Assembly (NCBI RefSeq): GCF_900182655.1
Contig: NZ_FXTC01000002.1
Coordinates: forward strand, 124,001-188,000
Reading direction: 5' to 3'
Source: Chryseobacterium rhizoplanae
GTDB lineage: Bacteria; Bacteroidota; Bacteroidia; Flavobacteriales; Weeksellaceae
Length of the DNA: 64,000 nt
Shown here: piece after piece, positions 33,101-41,050 of the stretch
How positions within the stretch are numbered: position 1 is the first letter of the stretch
Layout: each line of letters opens with the position of its first letter
Position numbers and translations under genes: made by a program
Notes under the pieces: generated by a model
The model's input: the letters and a program-made list of their open reading frames with translations, nothing else
Databases searched by the model: none
What the model was told of the DNA's origin: nothing

Positions 33101-34544
33101 AACCTACCGTCTTAGCCATTGGTGTAAACATTTTCCCTTCCACACCGGCCAATGTCAGGATCGGAACATACACAATCAGGATGATAATCTGCCCGAATAT
33201 GGCACTATTCATCATTTTGGAAGCTGCAGTTCCTACTTCCTGATCCATCTGAACCTGGGTCAGTATTCCTTTATTTTTATTGTGTAACAGATGGAGCGTG
33301 GCCTCGACGATAATTACCGCTCCGTCTACGATGAGTCCAAAGTCTATGGCTCCTAAACTCATCAGGTTGGCACTTACCCCGAAAACATTCATCATTCCCA
33401 ATGCAAATAACAGGGAAAGCGGAATCGCTGAGGCAACAATAAGTCCTGCTCTTAAATTCCCAAGAAAAACCACGAGAACGAAAATAACGATTAAAGCTCC
33501 CTCCATCAGATTTTTTTCTACAGTACTGATCGCTCTGCTTACGAGATCTGTTCTATCAAGGAATGGCTCAATCACGACATCATCCGGAAGAGATTTCTGG
33601 ATAGTAGGAATTTTTGCTTTGATATTGCTGACCACCTCATTACTGTTGGCTCCCTTTAACATCATCACAACACCACCCACAGCATCTACTTTTCCGTCAT
33701 ACGTCAATGCTCCGTAACGAACAGCACTTCCTAAACGGACATCGGCAACATCTTTTATAAAAATTGGAACGCTTCCAGTTTCGTTTTTAACGGCAATGTT
33801 TTTAATATCTTCAAGAGAGGATACTAATCCGATTCCACGGATGAAATAGGCATTAGGCTTTTTATCAATATAAGCTCCTCCCGTATTCTGGTTGTTTTTT
33901 TCAAGGGCTGTAAATATTTCGGTAATACTGGTTCCCATGGCTTTTAGTCGATTGGGATCTATAGCCACTTCATATTGTTTTAATTCTCCACCAAAACTGT
34001 TGATCTCTGCCACTCCCGGTGTTCCGTTCAACTGCCTGCGAACGATCCAGTCCTGCATGGTGCGGAGTTCTTTGGCATTGTATTTCTTTTCGCTTCCTTT
34101 TTTAGGATGGAGAATATACTGATATACTTCTCCAAGACCTGTACTTACAGGAGCCAGCTCGGGAGTTCCTACTCCTTTTGGAATTTCTTCCACTGCATTT
34201 TTCAGCTGTTCATTAATGAGCTGTCTGGCAAAGTACACATCTACATTTTCTTTGAACACCACGGTAATTACAGAGAGTCCGAATCTTGAAATACTTCTTG
34301 TTTCCTGAATATCGGGAACATTGGCAATACTCTGTTCAATAGGAAAGGTAACCAACTGTTCCACTTCCTGTCCCGCCAATGTAGGACATACAGTAATGAT
34401 CTGTACCTGGTTATTGGTAATATCCGGTACAGCATCTATGGGCAGCCTGGTGGCACTCCAAACTCCCCAGATGATCCATACTAAGGTCATAAGACCAATG
34501 ACCACCTTGTTTTTAATACTGAATTTTATAATTTTATCTAACAC
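30186..34544 (-). CDS. CzcA-type heavy-metal RND pump fused to a TolC/CzcC-like outer-membrane channel
   Basis: The 1452-residue protein starts with GTG at 34544. Residues 1 to about 1040 are a full HME-RND pump: the intramembrane proton-relay block DFGLIVDGAVIIVEA matches the Zn/Co/Cd type (CzcA), not the CusA form. A hydrophobic, signal-like segment (AITAVLVLGFMMMGQTFKAQ, about 1040-1060) is followed by a TolC-family efflux domain of about 390 residues, with long amphipathic helices (SVEQAVEQAVNNNLTL, RFKAGDIKKIEISTAE, AQLGYKTGEISYVEYL). Normally these are separate CzcA and CzcC proteins. I see no stop codon at the junction. The adaptor gene follows directly. Confidence 0.92.
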   Translation of the reverse strand: MLDKIIKFSIKNKVVIGLMTLVWIIWGVWSATRLPIDAVPDITNNQVQIITVCPTLAGQEVEQLVTFPIEQSIANVPDIQETRSISRFGLSVITVVFKENVDVYFARQLINEQLKNAVEEIPKGVGTPELAPVSTGLGEVYQYILHPKKGSEKKYNAKELRTMQDWIVRRQLNGTPGVAEINSFGGELKQYEVAIDPNRLKAMGTSITEIFTALEKNNQNTGGAYIDKKPNAYFIRGIGLVSSLEDIKNIAVKNETGSVPIFIKDVADVRLGSAVRYGALTYDGKVDAVGGVVMMLKGANSNEVVSNIKAKIPTIQKSLPDDVVIEPFLDRTDLVSRAISTVEKNLMEGALIVIFVLVVFLGNLRAGLIVASAIPLSLLFALGMMNVFGVSANLMSLGAIDFGLIVDGAVIIVEATLHLLHNKNKGILTQVQMDQEVGTAASKMMNSAIFGQIIILIVYVPILTLAGVEGKMFTPMAKTVGFAIIGATILSITYIPMMSALFLSKKISHKETFSDKMMNRLQKIYQPLLQKAIKLKYIIVSATAVVFLISAFIFKNMGGEFIPQLQEGDYAFHCILPQGSSLSQSIETSMQASRIIKQFDEVKMVVGKTGSAEVPTDPMPPEATDMIVVLKPQSEWKTKKSYDKLADEISEKLETIPGVFFEKNQPIQMRFNELMTGIRQDVAVKIFGENLDSLAVYADKVGKIIQTVDGATAPQIERVSGLPQINVQYDRTRIANYGLNIEDVNNAVSTAFAGKAAGQVFENERRFDLVVRLDSLHRTDISDVNNLMITSGTGAQIPLSQVANISYKLGPAQISREQGKRRIVIGFNVKDRDVESVVKDIQAKLNKVKLPSGYYFTYGGQFENLQEASKRLMIAVPVSLLLIFMLLYFTFRSFKQAALIFTAIPMSAIGGVFALLVRDMPFSISAGIGFIALFGVAVLNGIVLIGTFNQLEKEGETDILKRVFEGTKTRLRPVLMTATVASLGFLPMAISTGAGAEVQKPLATVVIGGLVTATFLTLFVLPMLYIIFNTKILKRKNNNTGAITAVLVLGFMMMGQTFKAQSRPISVEQAVEQAVNNNLTLQSKDLSIKSAEALRPTAKELPKLGVTAQLGQYNSPKFDQSFAISQSIPFPTLFKARKDLINENIKSKQIDKEVTANELIKQVRTYYYQIEYLQYNKAQLTSLDKYYEEFIRIATVRFKAGDIKKIEISTAETQKGEIDLLLRQNEVYLNNAYKNLKTLMNTSEDIEVPFNKDYAPLKAENVLDSSVVANNPSVKAFYQEMEIAEKNKKVEKSLGLPDFSLGYTNQSLIGFHTVNGQENFYNSGKRFQSATVGVAIPLTFGATKARIQALEYDRQVAETNAKMQQKQLSAQLDNAFSQYQQDIQQYDYYTSQALPNADKIVKAAQLGYKTGEISYVEYLFALQTATNIQLKYLESIQQVNQSVVTINSIINK

Positions 34545-34599
34545 GATTTGTATTTAATTTTTATTGAAAAGTGAATGCACACAGCATACAATGCTGCTG

Positions 34600-34635
34600 C
34601 AAAAATATCCTGAAAACCTCTGCAATGGTATTGCA
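34600..34635 (-). promoter_or_regulatory. Promoter and 15-bp palindromic operator of the czcA operon
   Basis: The minus strand carries TATTTTTG (34600-34607). TGCAAT-N3-ATTGCA lies at 34621-34635, 13 bp upstream. A further degenerate copy (9 of 12 fixed positions) sits at 34587-34601, over the -7 box. The similarity to the ATPase operator extends to 22 bp with two differences (AAAsTTTC flank). Confidence 0.75.
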
Positions 34636-34691
34636 AAGTTTCAAGCACGATTAAGCATTAGAAAGCATCGCTTTCTAAAAGTCAATAAAAA

Positions 34692-35015
34692 TTAAATTTT
34701 AGGAGGCTGCCAGATAGGATCGTAAATCTGGTAAGCAAAGTCGTTTTTGTGGAATAAGATCTTCTTTGAAAAATAAGCTGGAATCTGCTCCGGAATTTCT
34801 AATAAAGGATCCATTTTAAATGCTGAAACTGTCATCTGACAACAGCTGCACACACACAAGGGAGAACAGATATCTCCTTTCTCTGTAGAATGAACACCAT
34901 TAATACTTAATACAATCTTATTATCGCCTGTATTCAATGGATGGGACGTATCTTCACATGGCATCAGTGATAATGCTATGAAGTAAATTGCCAGTATCCA
35001 TCTTAAGAGGTTCAT
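34692..35015 (-). CDS. Small exported Cys/His protein of metal loci (DUF6660-like)
   Basis: The 107-residue protein has a short N-terminal signal or anchor (about 3-18). It carries a Cys cluster (GDICSPLCVCSCCQM, about residues 47-61) and ends in DPIWQPPKI. This layout matches, as far as I remember, a small family (DUF6660) next to CusA/CzcA genes in Bacteroidetes. The dense cysteines suggest metal capture outside the inner membrane. A TACCTTTG -7 box ends 6 bp before the start codon, implying an almost leaderless transcript. The palindrome of the czcA operon lies between this gene and the pump. Confidence 0.75.
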   Translation of the reverse strand: MNLLRWILAIYFIALSLMPCEDTSHPLNTGDNKIVLSINGVHSTEKGDICSPLCVCSCCQMTVSAFKMDPLLEIPEQIPAYFSKKILFHKNDFAYQIYDPIWQPPKI

Positions 35016-35020
35016 TGTTA

Positions 35021-35028
35021 CAAAGGTA
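35021..35028 (-). promoter_or_regulatory. -7 box of the DUF6660-like gene
   Basis: The minus strand reads TACCTTTG only 6 bp before the ATG, so a leaderless or near-leaderless mRNA is predicted. No -33 match is evident. Confidence 0.45.
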
Positions 35029-35218
35029 GAGATTTTTTCTAAAGTTGAAACCTTTCTCTATATAACTGGCTCATAAAAAAATATAATTTTTAATTCCAGT
35101 TTATTTAATAGAATAGATTTTTAGTTAAAAAAATTCACCATATAGATAGTTTACAGCAATAAAGAAACAGCAAAATAAAATATTCATTAAACAAAATACA
35201 ATATTATTTAATTTTTAT

Positions 35219-35369
35219 ACATAGCCGTAATCCAGGCCAAAGTAAGGGTGTCACTGTAAATGTAAATGTTATTATTGGAACTAGTGGAGGTGGTTACACC
35301 AACATTAGTATATATGATATATCTACGCATAGATATTTAAATGGAGGACAAATCTTACATAGAAGATAA
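35219..35369 (+). pseudogene. 3' fragment of an unidentified protein gene
   Basis: An open plus-strand frame ends at TAA 35367-35369 and reads as real protein near its end: GVTVNVNVIIGTSGGGYTN followed by ISIYDISTHRYLNGGQILHRR. Upstream of about 35210 the same frame stays open but turns into featureless AT-rich sequence, and no start codon with support is found. It looks like the C-terminal remnant of a larger gene. The next small gene begins 1 nt after its stop, as in a coupled pair. I cannot name the family. Confidence 0.4.
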
Positions 35370-35370
35370 T

Positions 35371-35641
35371 ATGAAAATCAGACTAATTCATTCAATAACT
35401 ATAGTCATTATTTTTTTTAAGGATTTTTTATAGTAATTCAATACAAAATCTTTCGGAAAATTTAAAAAAGTTTTTTAAATTCTATTTTGAAGATATCAGA
35501 AGTTTGACTTATCTTTTTTTAGGTTTTTCAATGTTTATAAATATCTTTTTACTCAAAAAAAATAATGCAACTGTAATTGTGTACTCTCTATTAATATTAA
35601 TTAATATTTTGCTTATACTTTTTTCAATAAAACTTTATTAA
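35371..35641 (+). pseudogene. Small membrane protein gene broken by a T8 homopolymer frameshift
   Basis: From ATG 35371 the frame reads MKIRLIHSITIVIIF and then stops at 35431. Removing one T from the run of eight at about 35411-35418 restores a continuous 89-codon frame through NLSENLKKFFKFYFEDIRS, two membrane helices (LTYLFLGFSMFINIFLL and VYSLLLILINILLILF) and a TAA at 35639-35641. The length of 271 nt (3n+1) fits one extra base. It could be a true pseudogene, a phase-variable gene or a sequencing error in the tract. The 1-nt gap to the preceding fragment suggests an old two-gene unit such as a toxin with its immunity protein; that is a guess. Confidence 0.5.
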
Positions 35642-35693
35642 AATAGTACACTAATTACTAATAAAAAAACATTATTTTCTTATTGGAAACATT

Positions 35694-35722
35694 GACTGCC
35701 TCTATACTGGGGCAGTCTTTTA
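35694..35722 (+). terminator. Terminator after the broken membrane gene
   Basis: GACTGCC and GGCAGTC pair around a 10-nt loop and lead into TTTTATTAA. It marks the 3' end of the old two-gene unit. Confidence 0.65.
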
Positions 35723-35738
35723 TTAATTCAAAAAGCTC

Positions 35739-35857
35739 CCGCAATACGCAGTGGATAAAAAAATCAATATAATTATAGAATATGTTTTATAAATTCGGAC
35801 TAATCTCAAACTCTATCAGTCAAGTACTGAATAAATAATAATTGCTGTTCGGTGTGA
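35739..35857. repeat. Degraded copy of the susD 3' end and its terminator region
   Basis: This stretch aligns with 36471-36590 along its length: CCGCAAT and CGCAGTGG, then TTATAAATTCGG, then CTGAATAAATAATAATT and CTGTT and GGTGT. On the minus strand 35858-35787 still reads FTPNSNYYLFS, then a stop, then SPNL and the stop, matching the last residues of the SusD protein. It is a decayed direct repeat of that gene end. Confidence 0.75.
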
Positions 35858-35901
35858 AAACCGTTATATTCGTGCAGGTAATTAATCAATAAGCAAAAGC
35901 T

Positions 35902-35909
35902 TAATTTTG
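35902..35909 (+). promoter_or_regulatory. -7 box of the 132-residue membrane gene
   Basis: TAATTTTG ends 8 bp before the ATG at 35918, implying a near-leaderless transcript. No -33 match is evident. Confidence 0.4.
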
Positions 35910-35917
35910 CACACTAA

Positions 35918-36316
35918 ATGAAATATTTTTTATTTATACCTTTTATGATCTATCAGTTTTTGAAAAAGCGAAATAAAACTGATAGCGATGCTTATATGAA
36001 TAGCATTCTCATTTTATATATATATACATTCCTCTATACTTTTTTTTTAATCCCTCAAAGTGTAGATTTTGTATTTATTATAATAAATAAAATTTCTGGA
36101 AGTCTGGGATTTTCAACGAATAATAGACTGGTGAAGTATGTCTTTTTCATTATATTAACAATACCCTTTTTTGCTTTTATTAGAAAAAAAAGGTTGGATA
36201 CTATAAAATTTAATGACTTTGAATATAAAATAGCTTACGTGCTCACAGGTTTTATCCTCTGGTTTCCTATAGCTTTGTTTATTTTTTTACTTATCAAACT
36301 TTTACTGATTGATTAG
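35918..36316 (+). CDS. Unknown multi-pass membrane protein in a decayed accessory patch
   Basis: The 132-residue protein has about four hydrophobic segments (roughly 3-14, 28-57, 72-88 and 105-130) separated by Lys-rich loops such as RNKTDSDAY and IRKKRLDTIKFNDFEYK. Base composition is more AT-rich than in neighbouring genes, hinting at a different origin. It lies between a degraded copy of a susD 3' end and the intact susD. A -7 box immediately precedes it and a terminator follows. No family is recognised; small membrane immunity proteins look similar, but no toxin gene is intact beside it. Confidence 0.6.
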   Translation: MKYFLFIPFMIYQFLKKRNKTDSDAYMNSILILYIYTFLYTFFLIPQSVDFVFIIINKISGSLGFSTNNRLVKYVFFIILTIPFFAFIRKKRLDTIKFNDFEYKIAYVLTGFILWFPIALFIFLLIKLLLID

Positions 36317-36406
36317 AATGTACTATAAATTTGTAAGCTATGGGTTTCATCCCATTGACTAACCCTGAAAAAGATTGACTAATTCATTAATAATTTAAAT
36401 ATACTT

Positions 36407-36447
36407 AAATCAGAATAGGGAAATTCCTATTCTGATTTTGTCTTTTA
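36407..36447 (+). terminator. Terminator after the 132-residue membrane gene
   Basis: A 13-bp stem (36407-36419 with 36426-36438, AAATCAGAATAGG) closes a short loop and is followed by a T-rich tail. Confidence 0.75.
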
Positions 36448-36462
36448 TAGGTTTTAAAAATA

Positions 36463-36487
36463 AAAAACCACCGCAATCGCAGTGGCT
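36463..36487 (-). terminator. Terminator of the SAM-controlled SusC/SusD operon
   Basis: Read on the minus strand, CCACTGC and GCGGTGG pair (one mismatch) around GATT and run into TTTTTTATTTTT. It lies about 35 bp after the susD stop codon. Confidence 0.7.
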
Positions 36488-36520
36488 TAAAAAATCAAAT
36501 CTAATTATATGTATGTCCTC

Positions 36521-38014
36521 TTATAAATTCGGGTTATTTTCAGCTTCTCTCTGTGGAATACTGAATAAATAATAATTACTGTTGGGTGTAAATGCAGATT
36601 TATCCGGGAAATCAAGAACAGAATGTCCTTTACCGTCTACTGTTTTCACTGTTCCTTCTGGTGTAGTGATCTGAACTTTTATAGGTTTACCATCAGCATC
36701 TACGAATGGTTTTCTTACTACTGTTCCCTGCGTTCTGATAATATCTGAAAGGGAAAACCCTTCTCCAAATAATTCTTTTCTTCTTTCAATTAAAACTGCT
36801 GCTACAACCTCATTTTGTGATAAGGAACCATTGTAAATATTGGCATTTCTAGCGGTTTTTAACTGGTTCAGGACTGTTACTGCCTGAGATACATTTCCGT
36901 TTCTGGCTTCAGCTTCCGCTTCAATCAAATACATCTCTGCAGCTCTCATGTAAACAATATCCGCAATAAGAGTTGGCTTAAATTTAAACTTGGCATACCT
37001 CAGCAATCCTTCTCTACCTTTCTGCCCGTCCCATGAAAACAACTGGTATCTGATGTCATTGGTATCAAAAAGATCTTTAAAATAAGGATCCGCCATAAAA
37101 CTGTAATAATAACTTCCTGATGAAGAAACATCCAGATAATGGAAGGCATAACTTTCATCGGACTGTTCCTGGGTCTGTGCATGTCCCCAGATCCATTCAG
37201 CATTATTGATATCATTGAAGCCATCTTTATATTTCTCCGGAGCCATTAGAGAAAAACCTTCTCTTGCAATTTTTGCAGATGCTGAAGCTTTGCTCCATTC
37301 ACCGGTATTCAGATAAGTTCTGGCAAGAAGTCCGTTGACTACAGCACGATTGATCTTATCTTTATTATTTCTTGTATAGGTTTTCAACAGGTTGTCTGCA
37401 TCTGTAAGATCACTTTTAATCAGAGTATAAATTTCTTCAAGACTTGCTCTTTTCTTTCCTACCGTACTGGTTGTAGAAGGTTCAGTATAAATAGGAGCTG
37501 TTAATGCTGACTTATCTTTCAGATAGCTGAATTGGTAAAAGCTCGCCAGATTCAGATAACAGAAAGCACGCAATGCTTTTGCCTGTCCTTTCACCTGATC
37601 TTTTTTCTCCTGACTTCCTTCCGTCCCATCAATTCTTGTAATAACATTATTCATATTATTGATGGTGGAATACAACATCGTCCAGATAAATAAAGGTCTG
37701 CTTGCCGTACTGTTTACCATTTCTGTAAAAGCATAGGTAGAAGCAAAGCCATATTTATTGGTCAACACCGCTACATCACTTCCCATGGCATCACTGGCTC
37801 TTAAAACAGTGGAATACCCGATATTGGCATAGGTTGTCCCATCATTATTAAATTTTGCCCAGGTACCATTCACCACTGTCTCGGCACTTTCGGCTGTTTT
37901 GAAAACTTCTACGCTGCTGGCCTGATCAGTCGGAGCAGTATCCAGCTCACTTTCACAGCTTGTCAGCGATAAAAATCCGATAAGAGCAAACGATAGATAT
38001 TTTAATTTTTTCAT
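36521..38014 (-). CDS. SusD/RagB family nutrient-binding surface lipoprotein
   Basis: The 497-residue lipoprotein has the lipobox FLSLTSCESE (Cys19) and the SusD fold marks: helices with TPR-like repeats (AKALRAFCYLNLASFYQFSYL, RAVVNGLLARTYLNTGEWSKA) and the C-terminal MRAAEMYLIEAEAEAR and LIERRKELFGEGF. It forms the lid of the SusC channel 17 bp upstream. Substrate is not visible in the sequence, but the SAM-I riboswitch of the operon suggests methionine or a related sulphur compound or peptide rather than a glycan. The 3' end is duplicated, in decayed form, at 35739-35857. Confidence 0.93.
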   Translation of the reverse strand: MKKLKYLSFALIGFLSLTSCESELDTAPTDQASSVEVFKTAESAETVVNGTWAKFNNDGTTYANIGYSTVLRASDAMGSDVAVLTNKYGFASTYAFTEMVNSTASRPLFIWTMLYSTINNMNNVITRIDGTEGSQEKKDQVKGQAKALRAFCYLNLASFYQFSYLKDKSALTAPIYTEPSTTSTVGKKRASLEEIYTLIKSDLTDADNLLKTYTRNNKDKINRAVVNGLLARTYLNTGEWSKASASAKIAREGFSLMAPEKYKDGFNDINNAEWIWGHAQTQEQSDESYAFHYLDVSSSGSYYYSFMADPYFKDLFDTNDIRYQLFSWDGQKGREGLLRYAKFKFKPTLIADIVYMRAAEMYLIEAEAEARNGNVSQAVTVLNQLKTARNANIYNGSLSQNEVVAAVLIERRKELFGEGFSLSDIIRTQGTVVRKPFVDADGKPIKVQITTPEGTVKTVDGKGHSVLDFPDKSAFTPNSNYYLFSIPQREAENNPNL

Positions 38015-38031
38015 TGTTTCAATTTTAAAGG

Positions 38032-40965
38032 TTAAAGTGTTGCCTGAAGACCGAAAGTGATCGTTCTCATTGCAGGATATCTGTAGTACGTTGTTCCATC
38101 CAACGCCTGCTCAGGATCCATTCCCTTATGTTTATAGAAGGTCAGAAGGTTTTCTGCCTGGATATAAATTCTGAACTTCTTCAATCCTATTTTCTCAAAA
38201 TAATCTTCAGGAAGGGTATATCCTAAGCTTACATTTTTAAGTCTTGCATACGTTCCGGAGTAAAGAAATCTTGAAGACGTTGAGGTCCAGTTATTCGTTG
38301 TTGTACTTAATCCCGGCACATCTGTATAAGGATTTTCCGGGGTCCATCTGTTCAACATTTCTGCGCTCCAGGCACGTCCTCCGGCACTTCCGTTATGCAT
38401 GATGGAAGTATAATCGGTATCCAGAATCTTTCCACCGATTTTGAATGTCAGTAATCCTGAAAAATCAAAATTCTTATATGTAATACTTGTACTGATACCT
38501 CCGGTCAGTTTAGGTAATGCGGAACCTTGTAAAAGTTTTGTAGCTTTTGAATATTCCGAAGTAGTTCCTTCCACTGAATTTCCGCTGGCATCTGTAGAGA
38601 CCGTTTTCCACAATGGTTTTCCATTGCCTGGATCTACACCCACCCATTCCGGAATAAAGAAATCATATACAGAACCTCCTACCGTTAATAACTTGCTACC
38701 CACTACAAGAGAACCTCCTGGTAATTTGGTTACTTTGTTGTTTAAAGTACTTAGGTTAACATCAAGATTCCATTGGAAATCCTCAGTCTTAACAGGTGTT
38801 GTGAATAATGAAAATTCAAATCCTGTATTCTGAATCGTTCCGATATTGGCAGGATAATCACTGATTCCCAACGACGGCGCAACCGGCATATTAAAGAGAA
38901 GATCCTGGCTTTTTCTTTTGAAGTATTCGATATTCCCTTTAACCCTGTTATTCAGAATCGCGAACTCCAATCCTACATTCAAATTAAGGTTGGTTTCCCA
39001 CTTTACATTATTGGTAGACGTTTTTTCAAGGGTTGTTCCCGGTTCTCCACCAAGGCTGATAAATCTGTACAACTCCTGATAAGCATAATAAAGCGGCTGC
39101 CCGTTAGGTCTAAGTAATTTATCATTTCCTTGTCCTCCGTAGCTGGCACGCAATGTCAATTGATTAAAGACATTCAGGCTTTTTACAAATTCTTCATTTG
39201 AAATCTTCCATGAACCTCCCACTGACCAGAATCTCCCCCATCTGTTATCCTTCGCAAATCTTGAAGAACTGTCTGCTCTTCCTGATGCTGATAAAAAGTA
39301 AGTATTGTTATAATCATACTCCACCTTTCCAAGGAAGCTCAATAAGCTTAATTTATTACTGTTTCCACTGAAACTTCCCAGTAGAGAAGCAGCATCCGGC
39401 TCATAGTAATAAGGCAGTGAGAACTGACTTCTTGTTCCTGAAATAGTTTGATAATCATATTTATAGAATTCATGTCCTGCTAAAGCATTTACATGGTGCT
39501 TCCCAAATTTCTTATCGTATGTCAGAATATTGCTGGTTGTGTAAGAAAGTGTTCTGGTATTGGTTTTCGTTACTGAACCTCCAATTTCAGCACCTTGTCC
39601 CAGCAATGGATTTGAATAATAATGTCCGTTATAATTCACCAAATCAACAGAAAAACTCGTTTTGAATTTCAACTCCGGTAAGAAAGTGAATTCCATGAAT
39701 CCTTTTCCTGAGAAGTTGTCTTCTTTATTTTCGTTTTTATCTAATGGCAAGGTTGCAGCCGCATTCTGATTCTGAAGCGCATTAGTAGGTCTGTACTTTC
39801 CAAAATCATAAATCGGGTTTCCATCTGCCCCTAAAATATAGCTTCCATCTGCATTTCTTTCATAATAAGGATAGAATGAAGGAATAAATCTAGCAGCATT
39901 GATGATATTGCTGGCCTTAGAATCTGAAGAAGTCGGCGCTTGTTGAATGCTGTTTGTGTAACTTAAGTTTACCCCAACATTCAGCCATTTTTTTACTTCA
40001 GAATTGATCTTTAATCTGGTATTATATCTTTTAAATCCTGATTCAATCGCCATCCCTTTATCATCCAGATACCCTAATGAAAAGAAATAATTACTTTTTT
40101 CACTTCCTCCGCTGATGTCAAGATCTACCTGATTTCTTGAAGCCACTCTCTGCAGAATATCTCTCCAGTCATCATTCCAAAGTGGTGATGCACCTGGTAA
40201 TAATTTCCCATCTGTTCCTATAGGTTTCGGATATGCTGTTCCGTATGGATTGATCCCAAGGGTAGAGACAAGATTGTCTGTTGCCATCTGTGCCGCCTGT
40301 TGAGAAGATACTTTTCCAGACTGGTACCCGTTTCTCAAGGCTTCCCAGTATAATTGAAAGTATTGGTCTGTATTTACCTGTTCGTAATCTTTTACAGCTC
40401 TTCCGGAGAATCCCTGACTGATATTAAAATTAACTTTCGCTTCTCCTTTTTTACCTGATTTTGTGGTAATAATGATAATCCCGTTTGCTCCTCTTGATCC
40501 ATACAAAGCACTCGCAGTGGCATCTTTCAAAACACTGATGGATTCAATATCACTTGGGCTTATAGAGTTAATATTTCCATCAAAAGGAATTCCGTCTACT
40601 ACGTATAGCGGATCGCTGGAAGCACTTATTGAACCAATCCCCCTGATCCGGATGGTAGAAACCGCACCAGGCTGTCCTGATGCACTTGTTGTCTGAATCC
40701 CGGCAACCTGCCCTTCCAATGCCTTGGTAATATTGGTTACAGGTCTGTTATTGATCTTATCACTTGAAATTGTAGCAACGGAACCGGTATAGCTGTTTCT
40801 TTTAGCTTTTCCATAGGCTACGACTACAACTTCATCAATTTCTTTTTCATGAAGGCTATCCTTTTTCGGCTTGGAATTCTGTGCATGTACACTGGTAACC
40901 CCAAGAAAAAATGCAGCAACCGGAGGAATCCAGGCTTTAGCAGAGAATAGGTTTTTGTTAATCAT
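38032..40965 (-). CDS. SusC/RagA family TonB-dependent outer-membrane transporter
   Basis: The ATG at 40965 (MINKNLFSAKAW) gives 977 residues with a signal peptide (about 1-29); a TTG two codons upstream is not needed. The TonB-box-like EIDEVVVVAYG is followed by the plug (VTNITKALEGQVAGIQ, IRIRGIGSISASSDPLYVVDGIPFDG). A long barrel ends in MRTITFGLQATL. The N-terminal carboxypeptidase-like domain common in SusC is absent, so this is the short form. It pairs with the SusD gene 17 bp downstream. A SAM-I riboswitch lies in its leader. Confidence 0.93.
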   Translation of the reverse strand: MINKNLFSAKAWIPPVAAFFLGVTSVHAQNSKPKKDSLHEKEIDEVVVVAYGKAKRNSYTGSVATISSDKINNRPVTNITKALEGQVAGIQTTSASGQPGAVSTIRIRGIGSISASSDPLYVVDGIPFDGNINSISPSDIESISVLKDATASALYGSRGANGIIIITTKSGKKGEAKVNFNISQGFSGRAVKDYEQVNTDQYFQLYWEALRNGYQSGKVSSQQAAQMATDNLVSTLGINPYGTAYPKPIGTDGKLLPGASPLWNDDWRDILQRVASRNQVDLDISGGSEKSNYFFSLGYLDDKGMAIESGFKRYNTRLKINSEVKKWLNVGVNLSYTNSIQQAPTSSDSKASNIINAARFIPSFYPYYERNADGSYILGADGNPIYDFGKYRPTNALQNQNAAATLPLDKNENKEDNFSGKGFMEFTFLPELKFKTSFSVDLVNYNGHYYSNPLLGQGAEIGGSVTKTNTRTLSYTTSNILTYDKKFGKHHVNALAGHEFYKYDYQTISGTRSQFSLPYYYEPDAASLLGSFSGNSNKLSLLSFLGKVEYDYNNTYFLSASGRADSSSRFAKDNRWGRFWSVGGSWKISNEEFVKSLNVFNQLTLRASYGGQGNDKLLRPNGQPLYYAYQELYRFISLGGEPGTTLEKTSTNNVKWETNLNLNVGLEFAILNNRVKGNIEYFKRKSQDLLFNMPVAPSLGISDYPANIGTIQNTGFEFSLFTTPVKTEDFQWNLDVNLSTLNNKVTKLPGGSLVVGSKLLTVGGSVYDFFIPEWVGVDPGNGKPLWKTVSTDASGNSVEGTTSEYSKATKLLQGSALPKLTGGISTSITYKNFDFSGLLTFKIGGKILDTDYTSIMHNGSAGGRAWSAEMLNRWTPENPYTDVPGLSTTTNNWTSTSSRFLYSGTYARLKNVSLGYTLPEDYFEKIGLKKFRIYIQAENLLTFYKHKGMDPEQALDGTTYYRYPAMRTITFGLQATL

Positions 40966-40997
40966 AATCAATTTTATTTATCATATATTAAAATTTT

Positions 40998-41025
40998 GCC
41001 CTTTGCCGAAAAGTCAACAAAGGGC
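40998..41025 (-). terminator. Hairpin between the SAM-I riboswitch and susC, possible expression platform
   Basis: GCCCTTTG and CAAAGGGC form an 8-bp stem with a 12-nt loop. Read on the minus strand it is followed by AAAATTTTAATATATG, a weak U-tract. It could act as a terminator or block ribosome entry near the start codon. Confidence 0.55.
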
Positions 41026-41050
41026 ATCGATAAATACGATTAACCAATTG

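Noticed and set aside
38032..40965. SusC of the SAM-controlled operon as a glycan importer
   Set aside because: No glycoside hydrolase or other carbohydrate gene is nearby, and the SAM-I riboswitch points to sulphur or methionine supply.
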